Source: Lachnospira hominis (ex Liu et al. 2021) (lineage in GTDB: Bacteria; Bacillota; Clostridia; Lachnospirales; Lachnospiraceae). From it: DNA of 64,000 nt. The stretch is taken from positions 124,001-188,000 of the forward strand of contig NZ_JACOPD010000001.1 of NCBI RefSeq assembly GCF_014287955.1, written 5' to 3'. The notes under the pieces were generated by a model, which did not search any database, was not told the origin of the DNA, and was given only the letters and a program-made list of their open reading frames with translations. The translations under genes were made by a program, and so were the position numbers. Below, in pieces: positions 9,635-18,075 of the stretch; position 1 is the stretch's first letter, and each line of letters begins with the position of its first letter.

Positions 9635-10036
9635 TTACTTTCTGTTTTTTTGTCCGTTATAGAATCTTTCAAGTTTGTTAAGTCTTGAAAAATATTTCTT
9701 CATTCCACTGCGTGAATGGTCGTACTTATATGCACTGACTGCACCAGAAATAACAGCGAACACAACAAGCATAATTACATAATATAAAGCCATCTTCTTT
9801 CCCATGGCTGCATAATCAAGACTGTTAATATCTGCGACAAGTTTTTCGACATCACACAATATATACATTAAAAAAACTATTATATATGCAAATGTCGTTG
9901 CTATTGTACTTTTCAATACGCTTAATGCAATATAATCACCTTTATAATATCTGGCATTCTTTAACATCTGCCTGCCCTGATTTTTTTCATATATTGCCAT
10001 TTTTGTCATCATTTTTATTTTATTTTCGTTTAACAC
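9635..10036 (-). CDS. Small membrane protein of unknown function (two membrane segments)
   Basis: About 133 aa. The best start is the GTG at 10036, six bases after GGAGG; a TTG directly before it is too close to the ribosome site. Two hydrophobic segments are visible (about 45-65, IATTFAYIIVFLMYIL, and 85-105, YYVIMLVVFAVISGAV) between basic ends; the C-terminal tail is rich in Arg/Lys. It precedes the polytopic membrane protein gene by 11 bp and the two are likely co-translated and may act together. No known domain recognised. Confidence 0.7.
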   Translation of the reverse strand: MLNENKIKMMTKMAIYEKNQGRQMLKNARYYKGDYIALSVLKSTIATTFAYIIVFLMYILCDVEKLVADINSLDYAAMGKKMALYYVIMLVVFAVISGAVSAYKYDHSRSGMKKYFSRLNKLERFYNGQKNRK

Positions 10037-10103
10037 CAAATACCTCCATACTCACATTTCTGTGATTTTTGGTTTTACTTTCGACATTATAACACACCAC
10101 CAG

Positions 10104-11234
10104 CTAATTGTATATTACAATTTGCGAATGACCGCCGCCCTTAGGCATTACTATTCTTATTTTTCTGTCATTTATTGTAAATGTTTTATCTGTTGTTGCT
10201 GTAGAATAGTTGTTCCAGATTTGCGATGCTCCTCCCGGAACAAGTCTTTGCAGTACCTGATTTATAACATTATCAAATCCCGAACTTCTCTGCATAATAT
10301 ATATAATTGCAACATTAGGCTGGGTTATTACCTCGCCGTAATAGTTGTTTCCTTCTTCATAAACGTATACATTACTCATCATATGGTTAAAACCAAGTGC
10401 CGGAAGACTCTCACCTATTGTGCTGCTTGTCTGTCCACCTGATGAGCCGTTATCTGTATTACCTGAATCCTGACTGCCTGAATTATTATTACCTCCGTTG
10501 TCCTGATTCTGATTGCCTGAATTATTACTGCCAGAATTATCTGACCATGTATTTTCTGATGAACCCGTATAGTCAGAGCCTGAATTCTGTCCGCCAGAAG
10601 CCGTCTGTCCACCTGATGTACCTGAAGTTCCCTGATAGCTGCTGCCATTTTCTGAACTGCCCTGATATGAAGATGAACCGCTGCCTGTTGCCTGTGTGCC
10701 TGTCCTGTTACCGGATGAACCTGACACAGTATATGAAGAATCATATGAATCAGCTATGAATACAGGAAGATTTTCTGATGAGCCTGTGGCAGCGTCTGTT
10801 ATTCCTTCGATAACAACCGCATCCGATACTGTTCCCACAGTTGCCGTAAGAACTGCATTACCCGTGCCTTTTACTGTTACAATTCCATTTTCATCAACTG
10901 AAAAAACAGAATCATCACTACTGCTCCAGAGTAATGCTTTATCTGTATCTGATGGTGTAACAATGGCTGTCACTTTAAATCTTGTTCCGACAAGAACTGC
11001 ACTGTCTTCAAATTCAATCTCTACCGTAGATGCAACACGTCCTCCATCTGATGATGCAGATGATTGACTTTTAACTTTTTTGTCAGAATCTTCAACGCTT
11101 ACATCTGTTGTCGGTTTTTTATCATTTTTTGCACTATTAATACTATATGCCGTTAATATCAATATAATTACTAAAATTCCCGAAATAGCGGCTATAATAT
11201 ATTTTTTCTTGTCTTTACTAATCTTTCCAGCCAT
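10104..11234 (-). CDS. Membrane-anchored protein with a bacterial Ig-like (BIG2) domain and Ser/Gly linker
   Basis: A 376-aa surface protein. A short basic cytoplasmic start (MAGKISKDKKKY) leads into one membrane segment (about 12-32). An Ig-like BIG2-type domain follows (about 70-145; the hallmark pattern is VTPSDTDKALLWSSSDDSVFSVDENG then VTVKGTGNAVLTATV). A low-complexity Ser/Gly/Asn/Gln linker of about 110 residues (about 170-280) leads to a C-terminal globular region of about 95 residues ending in MPKGGGHSQIVIYN, which I do not recognise. Probably presented on the outer face of the membrane. The linker is repetitive at DNA level, so its length may vary between strains. Confidence 0.75.
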   Translation of the reverse strand: MAGKISKDKKKYIIAAISGILVIILILTAYSINSAKNDKKPTTDVSVEDSDKKVKSQSSASSDGGRVASTVEIEFEDSAVLVGTRFKVTAIVTPSDTDKALLWSSSDDSVFSVDENGIVTVKGTGNAVLTATVGTVSDAVVIEGITDAATGSSENLPVFIADSYDSSYTVSGSSGNRTGTQATGSGSSSYQGSSENGSSYQGTSGTSGGQTASGGQNSGSDYTGSSENTWSDNSGSNNSGNQNQDNGGNNNSGSQDSGNTDNGSSGGQTSSTIGESLPALGFNHMMSNVYVYEEGNNYYGEVITQPNVAIIYIMQRSSGFDNVINQVLQRLVPGGASQIWNNYSTATTDKTFTINDRKIRIVMPKGGGHSQIVIYN

Positions 11235-11297
11235 TGTTCTCCATCCGATTATAAGTTTAACTGATTATTATTAAAACATATTGTACTTATGTACTTA

Positions 11298-12071
11298 TCA
11301 CTGATTAAGTTTATTAATCGTCTGTGTAACCTCATCAAGAGCTTTTCTGATATTAACACTTACTACAGACATACCCTGTGCAAGTTTCTGTACTTCCTCT
11401 GCAACTACAGCAAATCCCTTACCTGCTTCGCCTGCTCTTGCAGCCTCTATACTTGCATTAAGGGCAAGTATCTTCTGTTTATGTCCAAATGACTCTATCT
11501 GTTTCGTATTATCATTGGCAACTTCAATCTGTTCTGCAGCATCTTTGATACCATTCTTCAGATTATCAAGTATTCTCTCACTGCGTGCTGATGAATAACA
11601 GGCTCTCACATACATGTTAATTACATCACCGAGAAGGTTAGCTGCCGCTTCAATCTCTTCTCTTGTCTTAACATTAACTTTTCCAAGTGCCTCAATGTAC
11701 TTGTCCTGGTCAACGCCGATTTCATCAGCGACTTTTCTGAACTTATCCTCATCCGGATGTTCCGGGAGAACCTGTCCGCCTATTACGCTTCCAAGTACAG
11801 TTCCGTCATCAAGTGTAATCGGAATACCAAAATCAATAAGACCTGCATGACACGGATATACGCCTTTTCCTTCGCGGTCACACTTTTCACATCTTCTACG
11901 TCCTTCATTGCTTCCTCTTGTGAGTTTAATACAAAAGTCAGTAAAATTATAACACTCACTTATATACTTGCCGTCATCTCCGACTGCAACCGTCGCAAGT
12001 CCTGTGCTTTTCGCCCAATTACTCATAATTTCTTCAAATTTCTTCATGTCACAAAAATCTTGAATTCTCAT
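11298..12071 (-). CDS. PocR-domain sensor fused to a methyl-accepting signalling tip
   Basis: A cytosolic 257-aa protein with no membrane segment. Residues 1-160 form a PocR sensory domain, with the Cys-rich patch [27 protein letters not shown] typical of that domain. Residues 170-257 hold the conserved hairpin tip of a chemoreceptor ([30 protein letters not shown]), but the coiled-coil stalks are much shorter than in true receptors. It is therefore a mini-receptor that could sense a soluble ligand and couple to CheA/CheW encoded elsewhere. The start ATG is preceded by a modest ribosome site (GGGGTGA). Confidence 0.85.
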   Translation of the reverse strand: MRIQDFCDMKKFEEIMSNWAKSTGLATVAVGDDGKYISECYNFTDFCIKLTRGSNEGRRRCEKCDREGKGVYPCHAGLIDFGIPITLDDGTVLGSVIGGQVLPEHPDEDKFRKVADEIGVDQDKYIEALGKVNVKTREEIEAAANLLGDVINMYVRACYSSARSERILDNLKNGIKDAAEQIEVANDNTKQIESFGHKQKILALNASIEAARAGEAGKGFAVVAEEVQKLAQGMSVVSVNIRKALDEVTQTINKLNQ

Positions 12072-12170
12072 AAAATCACCCCATTGGATTTATATTTTAT
12101 TGTTATATTATAACTCTCTATTAATATAAACGCAACTTTTTGCTTAATCACTTATTATAAAACTACAGTT

Positions 12171-14225
12171 TTATTTTTCAAACGGACGATTCAATTCTTC
12201 ACATCCTTCAAGTACAAATCTTCCGTTTCTGATTATATCGGTTCTTTTGCCGTCAATTTCAACCGCTGTTATGCTTCCAATTTCCTCATAAGGGATTGTT
12301 ATATCAGTATGGCAGTTAAAATACGCTTTTTCCGGCTGTGTTTTTCTTAATGATGAAATCTCATTTTCTTTTGAAATAATTTCTTTTCCGTCAGGATTGT
12401 AAACCTTTATATCTTCAGCCCTTGAATAACATGTATCACCAAGTGCAAAATGCGGCCCCATCTTCTCTACTATAAGAATCGGAAGCTTATATACAATATC
12501 ATATTTGTTTGCCATTACATATGCTGTTGTATTTGTTCCAATTGCGAACTCACCTATTGGCAGTGTCTCATGGTTATACAATACATTTTCCTTAAAAAAC
12601 TCCCTGTTTTTTTCTTCGTCAGCAAAATTATCACATGTATAATCTGCGACCATTCCGTCTTTTAATGTAACTGAAAGATTTTTAAATTTTAAATCATTAA
12701 GATACACTTCACTTACATTGATTACGCCATTTGTTTTTGCAAGCACTGGTGAGGTAAACACTTCTCCAAGCGGTATATTTACATCAGCAAGGCAGTTTTC
12801 AAATACTGTCTGCTTTTCAGTGTTCGTCTTTTTCATAAGATTGACACATATATCTGTCTTATTGCCATTCATGCCTTTAACTTCTACATAATCAGCCTTA
12901 TCGAGTGCATCAATAATATTTTTCTGGATTTTACAATACACATCATAGTCAAGCGTATTTATTTTAACAGTCTCATCAAATATTTTTTCGTAATCTTTTC
13001 CTATTTCAGGAATCGGATATGCAATTATTGTAAAACTGCGTTCCTCTCCTTTTATATAATTATTGACTATCTCTGAAGATTCCCTGTCATATTTTACTGA
13101 TAATGCACGCTGTTTATCATCAAGTGTCATACACTCCGTCCTGTTTTCAGGTTCAAACGGCTCTTCCCCGAAAACTTCCATAACAGCAGGACCGCCGAAT
13201 ACTGATGCTTTCTCTTTATTTTTCTCATAGGCAAACTTTAATGCACCAATCTTTCTTTCTATAAATGCAGCATCCAGATATATTCCGTTATCAAACCTAT
13301 GATCATATTCCATCTGTTTATTCGGACTTGTTCCATAATATCCTATTTTTATATGCATACGCTTGTTTATTGTATTAACTGCGGCACGGTATATTGTTGT
13401 TTTAAGCCCAATTTCTTCAAACTGCTTAATCTCCTCACGCACAAGACGCTCAAATCCCAGACAGTATCTTATATTAACTGTTTTCTTCCTGCTTATGTCT
13501 TTGCCAGTAAGCTCAAAACCTTTGCGGTATCCCTCTGTAAATGTATGTGCCATCGCACTAATCTTTTCGTCAGGAAGACTGTTAAGATATGTTGCAGTCA
13601 TAATTTCATTATCTGTGATATATTCGCCAAATTTATAGAGATATCTTATGTCATCAAGATTTTCATTCATTATAATATCCGTTGCAAATGACAGTGAAGT
13701 ATCTATCTGCTCACGGACTCTGTACTCAACAAAATCATCACTGTAATCACTTACATACCAGTATATTATATCTCTTAGCGATGTGCTGTCAGGTGTCTCT
13801 GATTCAAATGAACAGTAAATCTCAACAAAAAGCTCCATAAGCACTGTCATCTCTGCAATTCTTAATTCATATGCATATGCAATCATTCCTCTTAATTCAA
13901 CATAAAGAAATGACAGCATCCTGCCATATTCAAGTCCCATCACCTTTACGGCATAAACAGGATTTGCATAGCTTTTGTCATAATTTTTTTCAAGTATATC
14001 TTCATATAATGATTTATTAAACTCTGAAAGCTGATTAAATGTATAATCTTCAAATTCATTATTTTTAACTTTGCCAAAAAGTTCCGTCATCGAAATAATA
14101 AACTCCGACATTTTGCAGAAATAATCGCTGAATCTGCCATCACTACACGCACCGCCGGCTGTTTTTATCTCTTTAATTCTTTCAGATGCCAATTCAAAAC
14201 GTTCGATGAGATTATCGTCAAACAA
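12171..14225 (-). CDS. M29 family (aminopeptidase T-like) metallopeptidase
   Basis: 684 aa. The C-terminal half (about 290-670) is recognisable as an M29 aminopeptidase: a metal-site region GEFAIGTNT followed by KLPILIVEKMGPHFALGDTCYSR and the terminal HTDITIP stretch. The N-terminal 280 residues are alpha-helical, acidic and unassigned, making the protein longer than the roughly 410-aa single-domain enzymes. No signal peptide, so a cytoplasmic peptidase is likely. The metal-binding residues look conserved. Start ATG at 14225 has an AAGGAGGCAG ribosome site. Confidence 0.78.
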   Translation of the reverse strand: MFDDNLIERFELASERIKEIKTAGGACSDGRFSDYFCKMSEFIISMTELFGKVKNNEFEDYTFNQLSEFNKSLYEDILEKNYDKSYANPVYAVKVMGLEYGRMLSFLYVELRGMIAYAYELRIAEMTVLMELFVEIYCSFESETPDSTSLRDIIYWYVSDYSDDFVEYRVREQIDTSLSFATDIIMNENLDDIRYLYKFGEYITDNEIMTATYLNSLPDEKISAMAHTFTEGYRKGFELTGKDISRKKTVNIRYCLGFERLVREEIKQFEEIGLKTTIYRAAVNTINKRMHIKIGYYGTSPNKQMEYDHRFDNGIYLDAAFIERKIGALKFAYEKNKEKASVFGGPAVMEVFGEEPFEPENRTECMTLDDKQRALSVKYDRESSEIVNNYIKGEERSFTIIAYPIPEIGKDYEKIFDETVKINTLDYDVYCKIQKNIIDALDKADYVEVKGMNGNKTDICVNLMKKTNTEKQTVFENCLADVNIPLGEVFTSPVLAKTNGVINVSEVYLNDLKFKNLSVTLKDGMVADYTCDNFADEEKNREFFKENVLYNHETLPIGEFAIGTNTTAYVMANKYDIVYKLPILIVEKMGPHFALGDTCYSRAEDIKVYNPDGKEIISKENEISSLRKTQPEKAYFNCHTDITIPYEEIGSITAVEIDGKRTDIIRNGRFVLEGCEELNRPFEK

Positions 14226-14253
14226 CTTTTACTGCCTCCTTAATGCATTTACT

Positions 14254-14574
14254 TTAAAAACCAAGACCCATGACAAATACTGCCATCATAAATACCGCTA
14301 TGATACCGCATAACATTGAACCGATTTTTGATAATGTATAAAATTTATCATATTCTTTAAAACTTAATAATCCGATTACTGTCCCAATTACTGACAGCAT
14401 AAGAGCCATAAGTCCAAGACTTCCCACTTCAAGTCCGGCTTCACCGCTCTTTTTAAATGCTACAAAAACACCGTAAAGCAGGCAGCTTAATGCAGCGACC
14501 CCCATTACGGTTGAAATTGTACCGCCAAGTGTCTGGCTCTTATCGGAAAATTTGTATTTATTAAATAATTTCAT
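14254..14574 (-). CDS. Small membrane protein, DUF6142-like
   Basis: 106 aa with three hydrophobic segments (about 17-40, 52-70 and 82-105) after a basic start. It resembles small membrane proteins common in Lachnospiraceae (DUF6142 as I recall). Function unknown. It lies 28 bp upstream of the M29 peptidase and 4 bp downstream of the VanZ gene, all on the same strand, so a small operon of membrane-related genes (15066-15218, VanZ, this gene, M29) is likely. Confidence 0.7.
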   Translation of the reverse strand: MKLFNKYKFSDKSQTLGGTISTVMGVAALSCLLYGVFVAFKKSGEAGLEVGSLGLMALMLSVIGTVIGLLSFKEYDKFYTLSKIGSMLCGIIAVFMMAVFVMGLGF

Positions 14575-14578
14575 TCTT

Positions 14579-15055
14579 TTACCTTTTTCCCTGTTCTTTA
14601 CTTTTTTTGTATGCTCTATTCATATTTTTATATATGCAGAAACACCAATACCCCAGAAGACCACCAAGCGTATTAAGTATAAGGTCGTCAACATCACAGC
14701 TGCCAACCTTCGATATAAGCTGGATAAGTTCTATTGACAGACTAAGAGAAAATGCAGTTATAAAAACCTTGAAAAACTTTATCTTATGTTCTGAAACAAG
14801 CGGCAGAAAAAATCCAAATGGCATAAATGCCACTACATTTCCTGCCAGATTGAGAATAACCGCATTAATCCCTATTTGTCTGTAATATATGATAAATCTT
14901 TTTATTTCTTTAAACGGCACAAGATTGTACCTGTAATTAACAGGTACATCTGCCCTTCCAAGCATCTCTGCAAAAAACACAAAATAAATAAGTGCCACAA
15001 TATAGATTAAAAATGCACTCCATTTAAAAATACTTTTTATTTTTCTGTTTTTCAT
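14579..15055 (-). CDS. VanZ family membrane protein
   Basis: 158 aa from the ATG at 15055, which follows AAAGAGG at good spacing; a longer in-frame start at 15109 lacks a ribosome site and would overlap the upstream small gene. Four hydrophobic segments, the acidic and loop motif NLVPFKEIKRFI, NLAGNVVAFMPFGFFLPL and the GSCDVDDLILNTLGGLLGY signature mark the VanZ family. Members influence envelope properties (teicoplanin resistance in VanZ proper), but most, including this one, have no known function. Confidence 0.88.
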   Translation of the reverse strand: MKNRKIKSIFKWSAFLIYIVALIYFVFFAEMLGRADVPVNYRYNLVPFKEIKRFIIYYRQIGINAVILNLAGNVVAFMPFGFFLPLVSEHKIKFFKVFITAFSLSLSIELIQLISKVGSCDVDDLILNTLGGLLGYWCFCIYKNMNRAYKKSKEQGKR

Positions 15056-15065
15056 GCAGACCTCT

Positions 15066-15218
15066 TTATATAAGGCTGTCGGATTTGTGTGCAAGAAGTC
15101 TTGCACCATTAACTACAAGCATAACTCCTGCTGTAATACCAAACACAAGTGTGATAATTCCAAACGCAAGATTTGATGCTCCTATTCCTTTTACTTTTTT
15201 ATATAACTTTTCGTCCAT
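15066..15218 (-). CDS. 50-aa single-pass membrane protein
   Basis: A short gene with a strong ribosome site (AAGGAGGAGTG) eight bases before the ATG. The product has a basic N-terminus (MDEKLYKKVKG), a hydrophobic segment (about 17-38, LAFGIITLVFGITAGVMLVV) and a charged tail. It ends 11 bp before the VanZ start, so it is the first gene of that cluster. The ribosome site is part of a repeated hairpin element (see 15225-15302). Unknown function. Confidence 0.65.
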   Translation of the reverse strand: MDEKLYKKVKGIGASNLAFGIITLVFGITAGVMLVVNGARLLAHKSDSLI

Positions 15219-15224
15219 AACACT

Positions 15225-15302
15225 CCTCCTTGTTTTGCGAAGCAAAATCCGAACCCTTTGGTGAGGAGAGGATTTGCCTCCTTGTTTTGCGGAGCAAAAT
15301 CC
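15225..15302. repeat. Dispersed GCAAAAC-AAGGAGG hairpin repeat, copy pair A
   Basis: Two units (15225-15250 and 15277-15302) of a 26-bp motif that reads, on the minus strand, GGATTTTGCTTCGC followed by AAAACAAGGAGG. Each unit holds a GTTTTGC/GCAAAAC hairpin plus a consensus Shine-Dalgarno sequence. The unit nearer the gene supplies the ribosome site of the 50-aa protein at 15218. The DNA between the units also resembles the first 60 bases of the copy at 47149 on the plus strand. Confidence 0.7.
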
Positions 15303-15305
15303 TGC

Positions 15306-15986
15306 TTATTTTACTCCGTACTCTTCATAATATTTGTCTATTGCAACTTTGATGTCATCATTAATAACAATTTCACCATTGCAAGGCTTGTTATAAAGAT
15401 GCTCAACTACATCTGCCATGCTTACGATAGCACTTGTCTTAAATCCGTATCTTTCTTTAATTTCATCAAGTGCACTTACTTTGCCGCCAAGTCCTACTTC
15501 CATACGGTTAAGAGAAACCATAAGTCCGATAATTGTTACATCTGCTGCACCACGAACCTTAGGAACTGTCTCTTCCATTGATTTTCCTGATGTTGTAACA
15601 TCTTCTATCATAATGACTCTGTCGCCATCCTGCAACTTGCTTCCGAGGAAGCCTCCCTTATCAGCGCCGTGGTCTTTTTCTTCTTTACGGTCAGAGCAAT
15701 AACGCACTTCTTTTCCATAAAGTTTTGCATATGCAACTGCTGTTACAACACTGATTGGAATTCCTTTGTATGCAGGTCCGAAAAGCACATCAAAATCATC
15801 ACCATATGTCTCATGAATTGCCTTTGCATAGTATTCACCAAGCTTCATAAGCTGTGTTCCTGTAACATATGCTCCCGCATTCATAAAAAACGGTGATTTT
15901 CTTCCGCTCTTTAATGTAAAATCGCCAAATTTTAAAACATGGCAATCAACCATAAAATCTATAAATTCCTGCTTATACTGTTCCAT
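15306..15986 (-). CDS. pyrE: Orotate phosphoribosyltransferase
   Basis: Makes OMP from orotate and PRPP in pyrimidine synthesis. 226 aa; the PRPP-binding motif VIMIEDVTTSGKS is intact at about residue 125, and the N-terminal FTLKSGRKSPFF orotate-side region is present. It should follow pyrD directly, but an integrative element separates them by 13 kb. Its first codons (MEQYKQEFIDF) and ribosome site therefore come from the element side of the attachment site, and the old start remains as a fragment at 29150-29205. Expression now depends on a promoter within the element end or read-through from the integrase gene. Confidence 0.95.
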   Translation of the reverse strand: MEQYKQEFIDFMVDCHVLKFGDFTLKSGRKSPFFMNAGAYVTGTQLMKLGEYYAKAIHETYGDDFDVLFGPAYKGIPISVVTAVAYAKLYGKEVRYCSDRKEEKDHGADKGGFLGSKLQDGDRVIMIEDVTTSGKSMEETVPKVRGAADVTIIGLMVSLNRMEVGLGGKVSALDEIKERYGFKTSAIVSMADVVEHLYNKPCNGEIVINDDIKVAIDKYYEEYGVK

Positions 15987-16009
15987 TTTATCTTAAAACC
16001 TCCTGTTTA
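15955..16009 (-). other. Left attachment site of the pyrE-integrated element
   Basis: 55 bp covering the pyrE ribosome site and first codons. It matches 29170-29223 with four substitutions and one single-base gap; the longest exact runs are ATAAATTCCTGCTT and AACCTCCTGTTTA. The mismatches show that the element brings its own version of the pyrE 5' end, so the strand-exchange core must lie in one of the exact runs. The integrase gene ends 60 bp away, as expected for an element end. Confidence 0.85.
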
Positions 16010-16048
16010 TAAGGCTTTCACGCCTTTATTATTGTCTCAAATTGCTTT

Positions 16049-16075
16049 ACTACACACTTTTTACACACTTTACAC
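16049..16075. repeat. Tandem CTACACACTTT-type repeats at left element end
   Basis: ACTACACACTTT followed directly by TTACACACTTTACAC, lying between attL and the integrase stop. The same motif occurs twice near the right end (29017-29050). Repeats of this kind at both ends usually are arm-type binding sites for a tyrosine integrase with an AP2-like arm-binding domain. Confidence 0.55.
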
Positions 16076-17209
16076 CGCTTCCATCTTCCTCATCTCGTCA
16101 AACAAGGTATCATCTGTTACGTGACAATACAAATCCATTGTCAGCTGTAAGGAGCCATGTCCGAGAAGCTTCTGCACGCTCTTAGGCTGCATTCCGTTCT
16201 CGATTGCCCTTGTTGCAAAGGTGTGACGGAAACAATGAGGAGAGAACCTCTCAAATTCCGGGTGTTCCTTCTGAATTCGTCTCGTTGTTACATCCATACA
16301 TTCCTGTACGATGAACTGCTGTGTAGGTCGATTGTTTCTGGTTACGAAAACCAGATTCTTGTATTCGTCCTGTGCTGTTTGTGCGTTCTTAAGCAGAATC
16401 TCCTGCCCGCGAACTCTTTGTTTTTTCAGAGCTTCCATAGCTCTTGTTGTTAAGGGAATGGTTCGCTTGCTGTTATGCGTCTTGGTATCATGCCATTCAA
16501 AGACATATTTGCCATCCTTGCGGAAATAGCATAAGGAACGTCTGACGTGTACAACCTTCTTTTCAAAGTCTACATCAGACCACTGAAGCCCCATCAACTC
16601 ACCAATACGCATTCCTGTGTCGATTGCCACTACATATAAATTGTAGTAGAATGTGTCCTTCGCATAGCTAAAAAAAAGCTCCGTTTCACCTACCGTTAAT
16701 ACTCTACGTTCTTTCTTAACCTCTTTAGAAATCACAGTATTGATCTGCTTAGCAGAATTTTTGATAAGTAAATCAGAGTCTATTGCTTTCTCCAGCATAT
16801 CGACCAGTATCTTTTTCGAATTCTTACGCTCATTGTCTGTTTCCAGTTCGTTAATCGCCTGCTGCATAATCAGTAAATTCAAGGATGTGAGTTTTCTCCA
16901 TCCCAGAGCCTTCTGTATTCTGCGATAATGACCTGCGTATGTCTCCTTGGTGGAGTCTCTGCAATTCTTCTTGCAGGTATCCATCCAGATTTCATACCAT
17001 TCGTCAAGCGTTACGTCCTTCGCAACAACATTGAGTGCCTTTTCATCCTCATACTGTTCGTTTCTAAGCTTCTGTCTTACCTCATTCAGCGTCTTTGCGT
17101 AAACCGTCTGCTTCTTGCCAAAACGATTCACGAATCTTCCCTGATAAAGACCATCCTTTCTCTGTGATAAGCCTTTACCTAATTCTTTACCATTAAGGGA
17201 TTTACCCAT
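16070..17209 (-). CDS. int: Tyrosine-type site-specific integrase
   Basis: 379-aa integrase of the Tn916/phage type. An N-terminal AP2-like arm-binding domain (about 10-55, KDGLYQGRFVNRFGKKQTVYA) precedes a SAM-like core-binding domain (about 65-155) and the catalytic domain. The active-site residues are visible: Arg in TGMRIGE, Lys in KTHNSKR, HxxR in HCFRHTFATR, His in LLGHGSLQ and the nucleophile Tyr in MDLYCH. It ends 60 bp from attL in the pyrE 5' end. Xis lies upstream at 17339. It should catalyse integration and, with Xis, excision of the 13.2-kb element. Confidence 0.95.
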   Translation of the reverse strand: MGKSLNGKELGKGLSQRKDGLYQGRFVNRFGKKQTVYAKTLNEVRQKLRNEQYEDEKALNVVAKDVTLDEWYEIWMDTCKKNCRDSTKETYAGHYRRIQKALGWRKLTSLNLLIMQQAINELETDNERKNSKKILVDMLEKAIDSDLLIKNSAKQINTVISKEVKKERRVLTVGETELFFSYAKDTFYYNLYVVAIDTGMRIGELMGLQWSDVDFEKKVVHVRRSLCYFRKDGKYVFEWHDTKTHNSKRTIPLTTRAMEALKKQRVRGQEILLKNAQTAQDEYKNLVFVTRNNRPTQQFIVQECMDVTTRRIQKEHPEFERFSPHCFRHTFATRAIENGMQPKSVQKLLGHGSLQLTMDLYCHVTDDTLFDEMRKMEAV

Positions 17210-17338
17210 TTATGCCTCCTTCCTAAGTGTAGAATAGGAAGGATTCCAAATATCGTCCCTATTCTACCATAAAACCTTACAATTATCAATCCGTTTCAAA
17301 AATTGAATTCTCATTTTGAAACTCCTCCGTGTTCTTAT

Positions 17339-17530
17339 TTATGAAAGAATCTGATTCAGTAACCAGTGGTCTAATCTGCCCTTATGAGCATATAGTCTGT
17401 TACCGATTCTTACCGTGAAACCATTGGCCGGATTGGAAAGCAATTCTCTTGCTTTCGTCTGTCCAATACCAAGGTACTCACACATTTCCTTTACATTTAA
17501 TAACGCTCTTGTATCAAGTTCTGTTTTCAT
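17339..17530 (-). CDS. xis: Excisionase (Xis), helix-turn-helix family
   Basis: 63 aa from the ATG at 17530, preceded by GAGGAGGCAGG; a longer in-frame form from 17587 would cover that ribosome site. The sequence ALLNVKEMCEYLGIGQTKARELL is a MerR/Xis-type winged-helix DNA-binding motif, and the end GFTVRIGNRLYAHKGRLDHWLL is typical of Tn916-like Xis proteins. It lies 130 bp upstream of int on the same strand, the usual xis-int pair. Confidence 0.88.
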   Translation of the reverse strand: MKTELDTRALLNVKEMCEYLGIGQTKARELLSNPANGFTVRIGNRLYAHKGRLDHWLLNQILS

Positions 17531-18075
17531 GGTAGTCCTGCCTCCTCTCGTAATATTCTCATTAACCACCTTCTTTCCTACCCGCAATAAGCGGTTCCTA
17601 AAGTAAGATTGTTCCAGTACTCTTAGTTTGGTTTTCTACGTATCCACTGTCTGGATTCTTTAGCACCGATTTCTCACTACTGAAACCTGCCTGTGGGCCT
17701 CTCCTGCGCGAGATCATCTCCCACCCTTGACGGAAGTGTCTGTTCTTTGCTCCGCTTAAATTGCTTTAAGTATCATCGCAAAGTCCGTTGACTGTGAATA
17801 CAACTCATGAAGTTTTCAATGTACAGTTAAAACATTTCAATATTCTTGTAGAACATAAGTTTGTTTTGTGTTATGATTGTTGTAGCCGATTTGCTTCATT
17901 TCTGATGCCGCCCGGCTACGTTTTGTAAGTTAATTGTAGTAAAATATAGAGAATAAAATAATTGACGGTCACTTGACCGCGACTTGACATAGAAACTTTT
18001 CAAAGAATGAAAATATAGAAAGACAGATAAGATAGATAGCGGGATTGATAAATCCTCTCTGAAAGGAGCACACAG
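17531..18075. promoter_or_regulatory. Divergent regulatory region between xis-int and the NB-ARC gene
   Basis: About 545 bp with no convincing coding region. It holds divergent control sequences: a 14-bp inverted repeat CGGTCA-CT-TGACCG at 17966-17979 surrounded by three TTGAC copies (17963, 17974, 17983) that overlap possible -35 boxes, and the ribosome site GAAAGGAGCACACAG just before the ATG at 18076. The GC-richer stretch at 17680-17760 resembles the rest of the element. No confident -10 box can be assigned. Confidence 0.45.
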
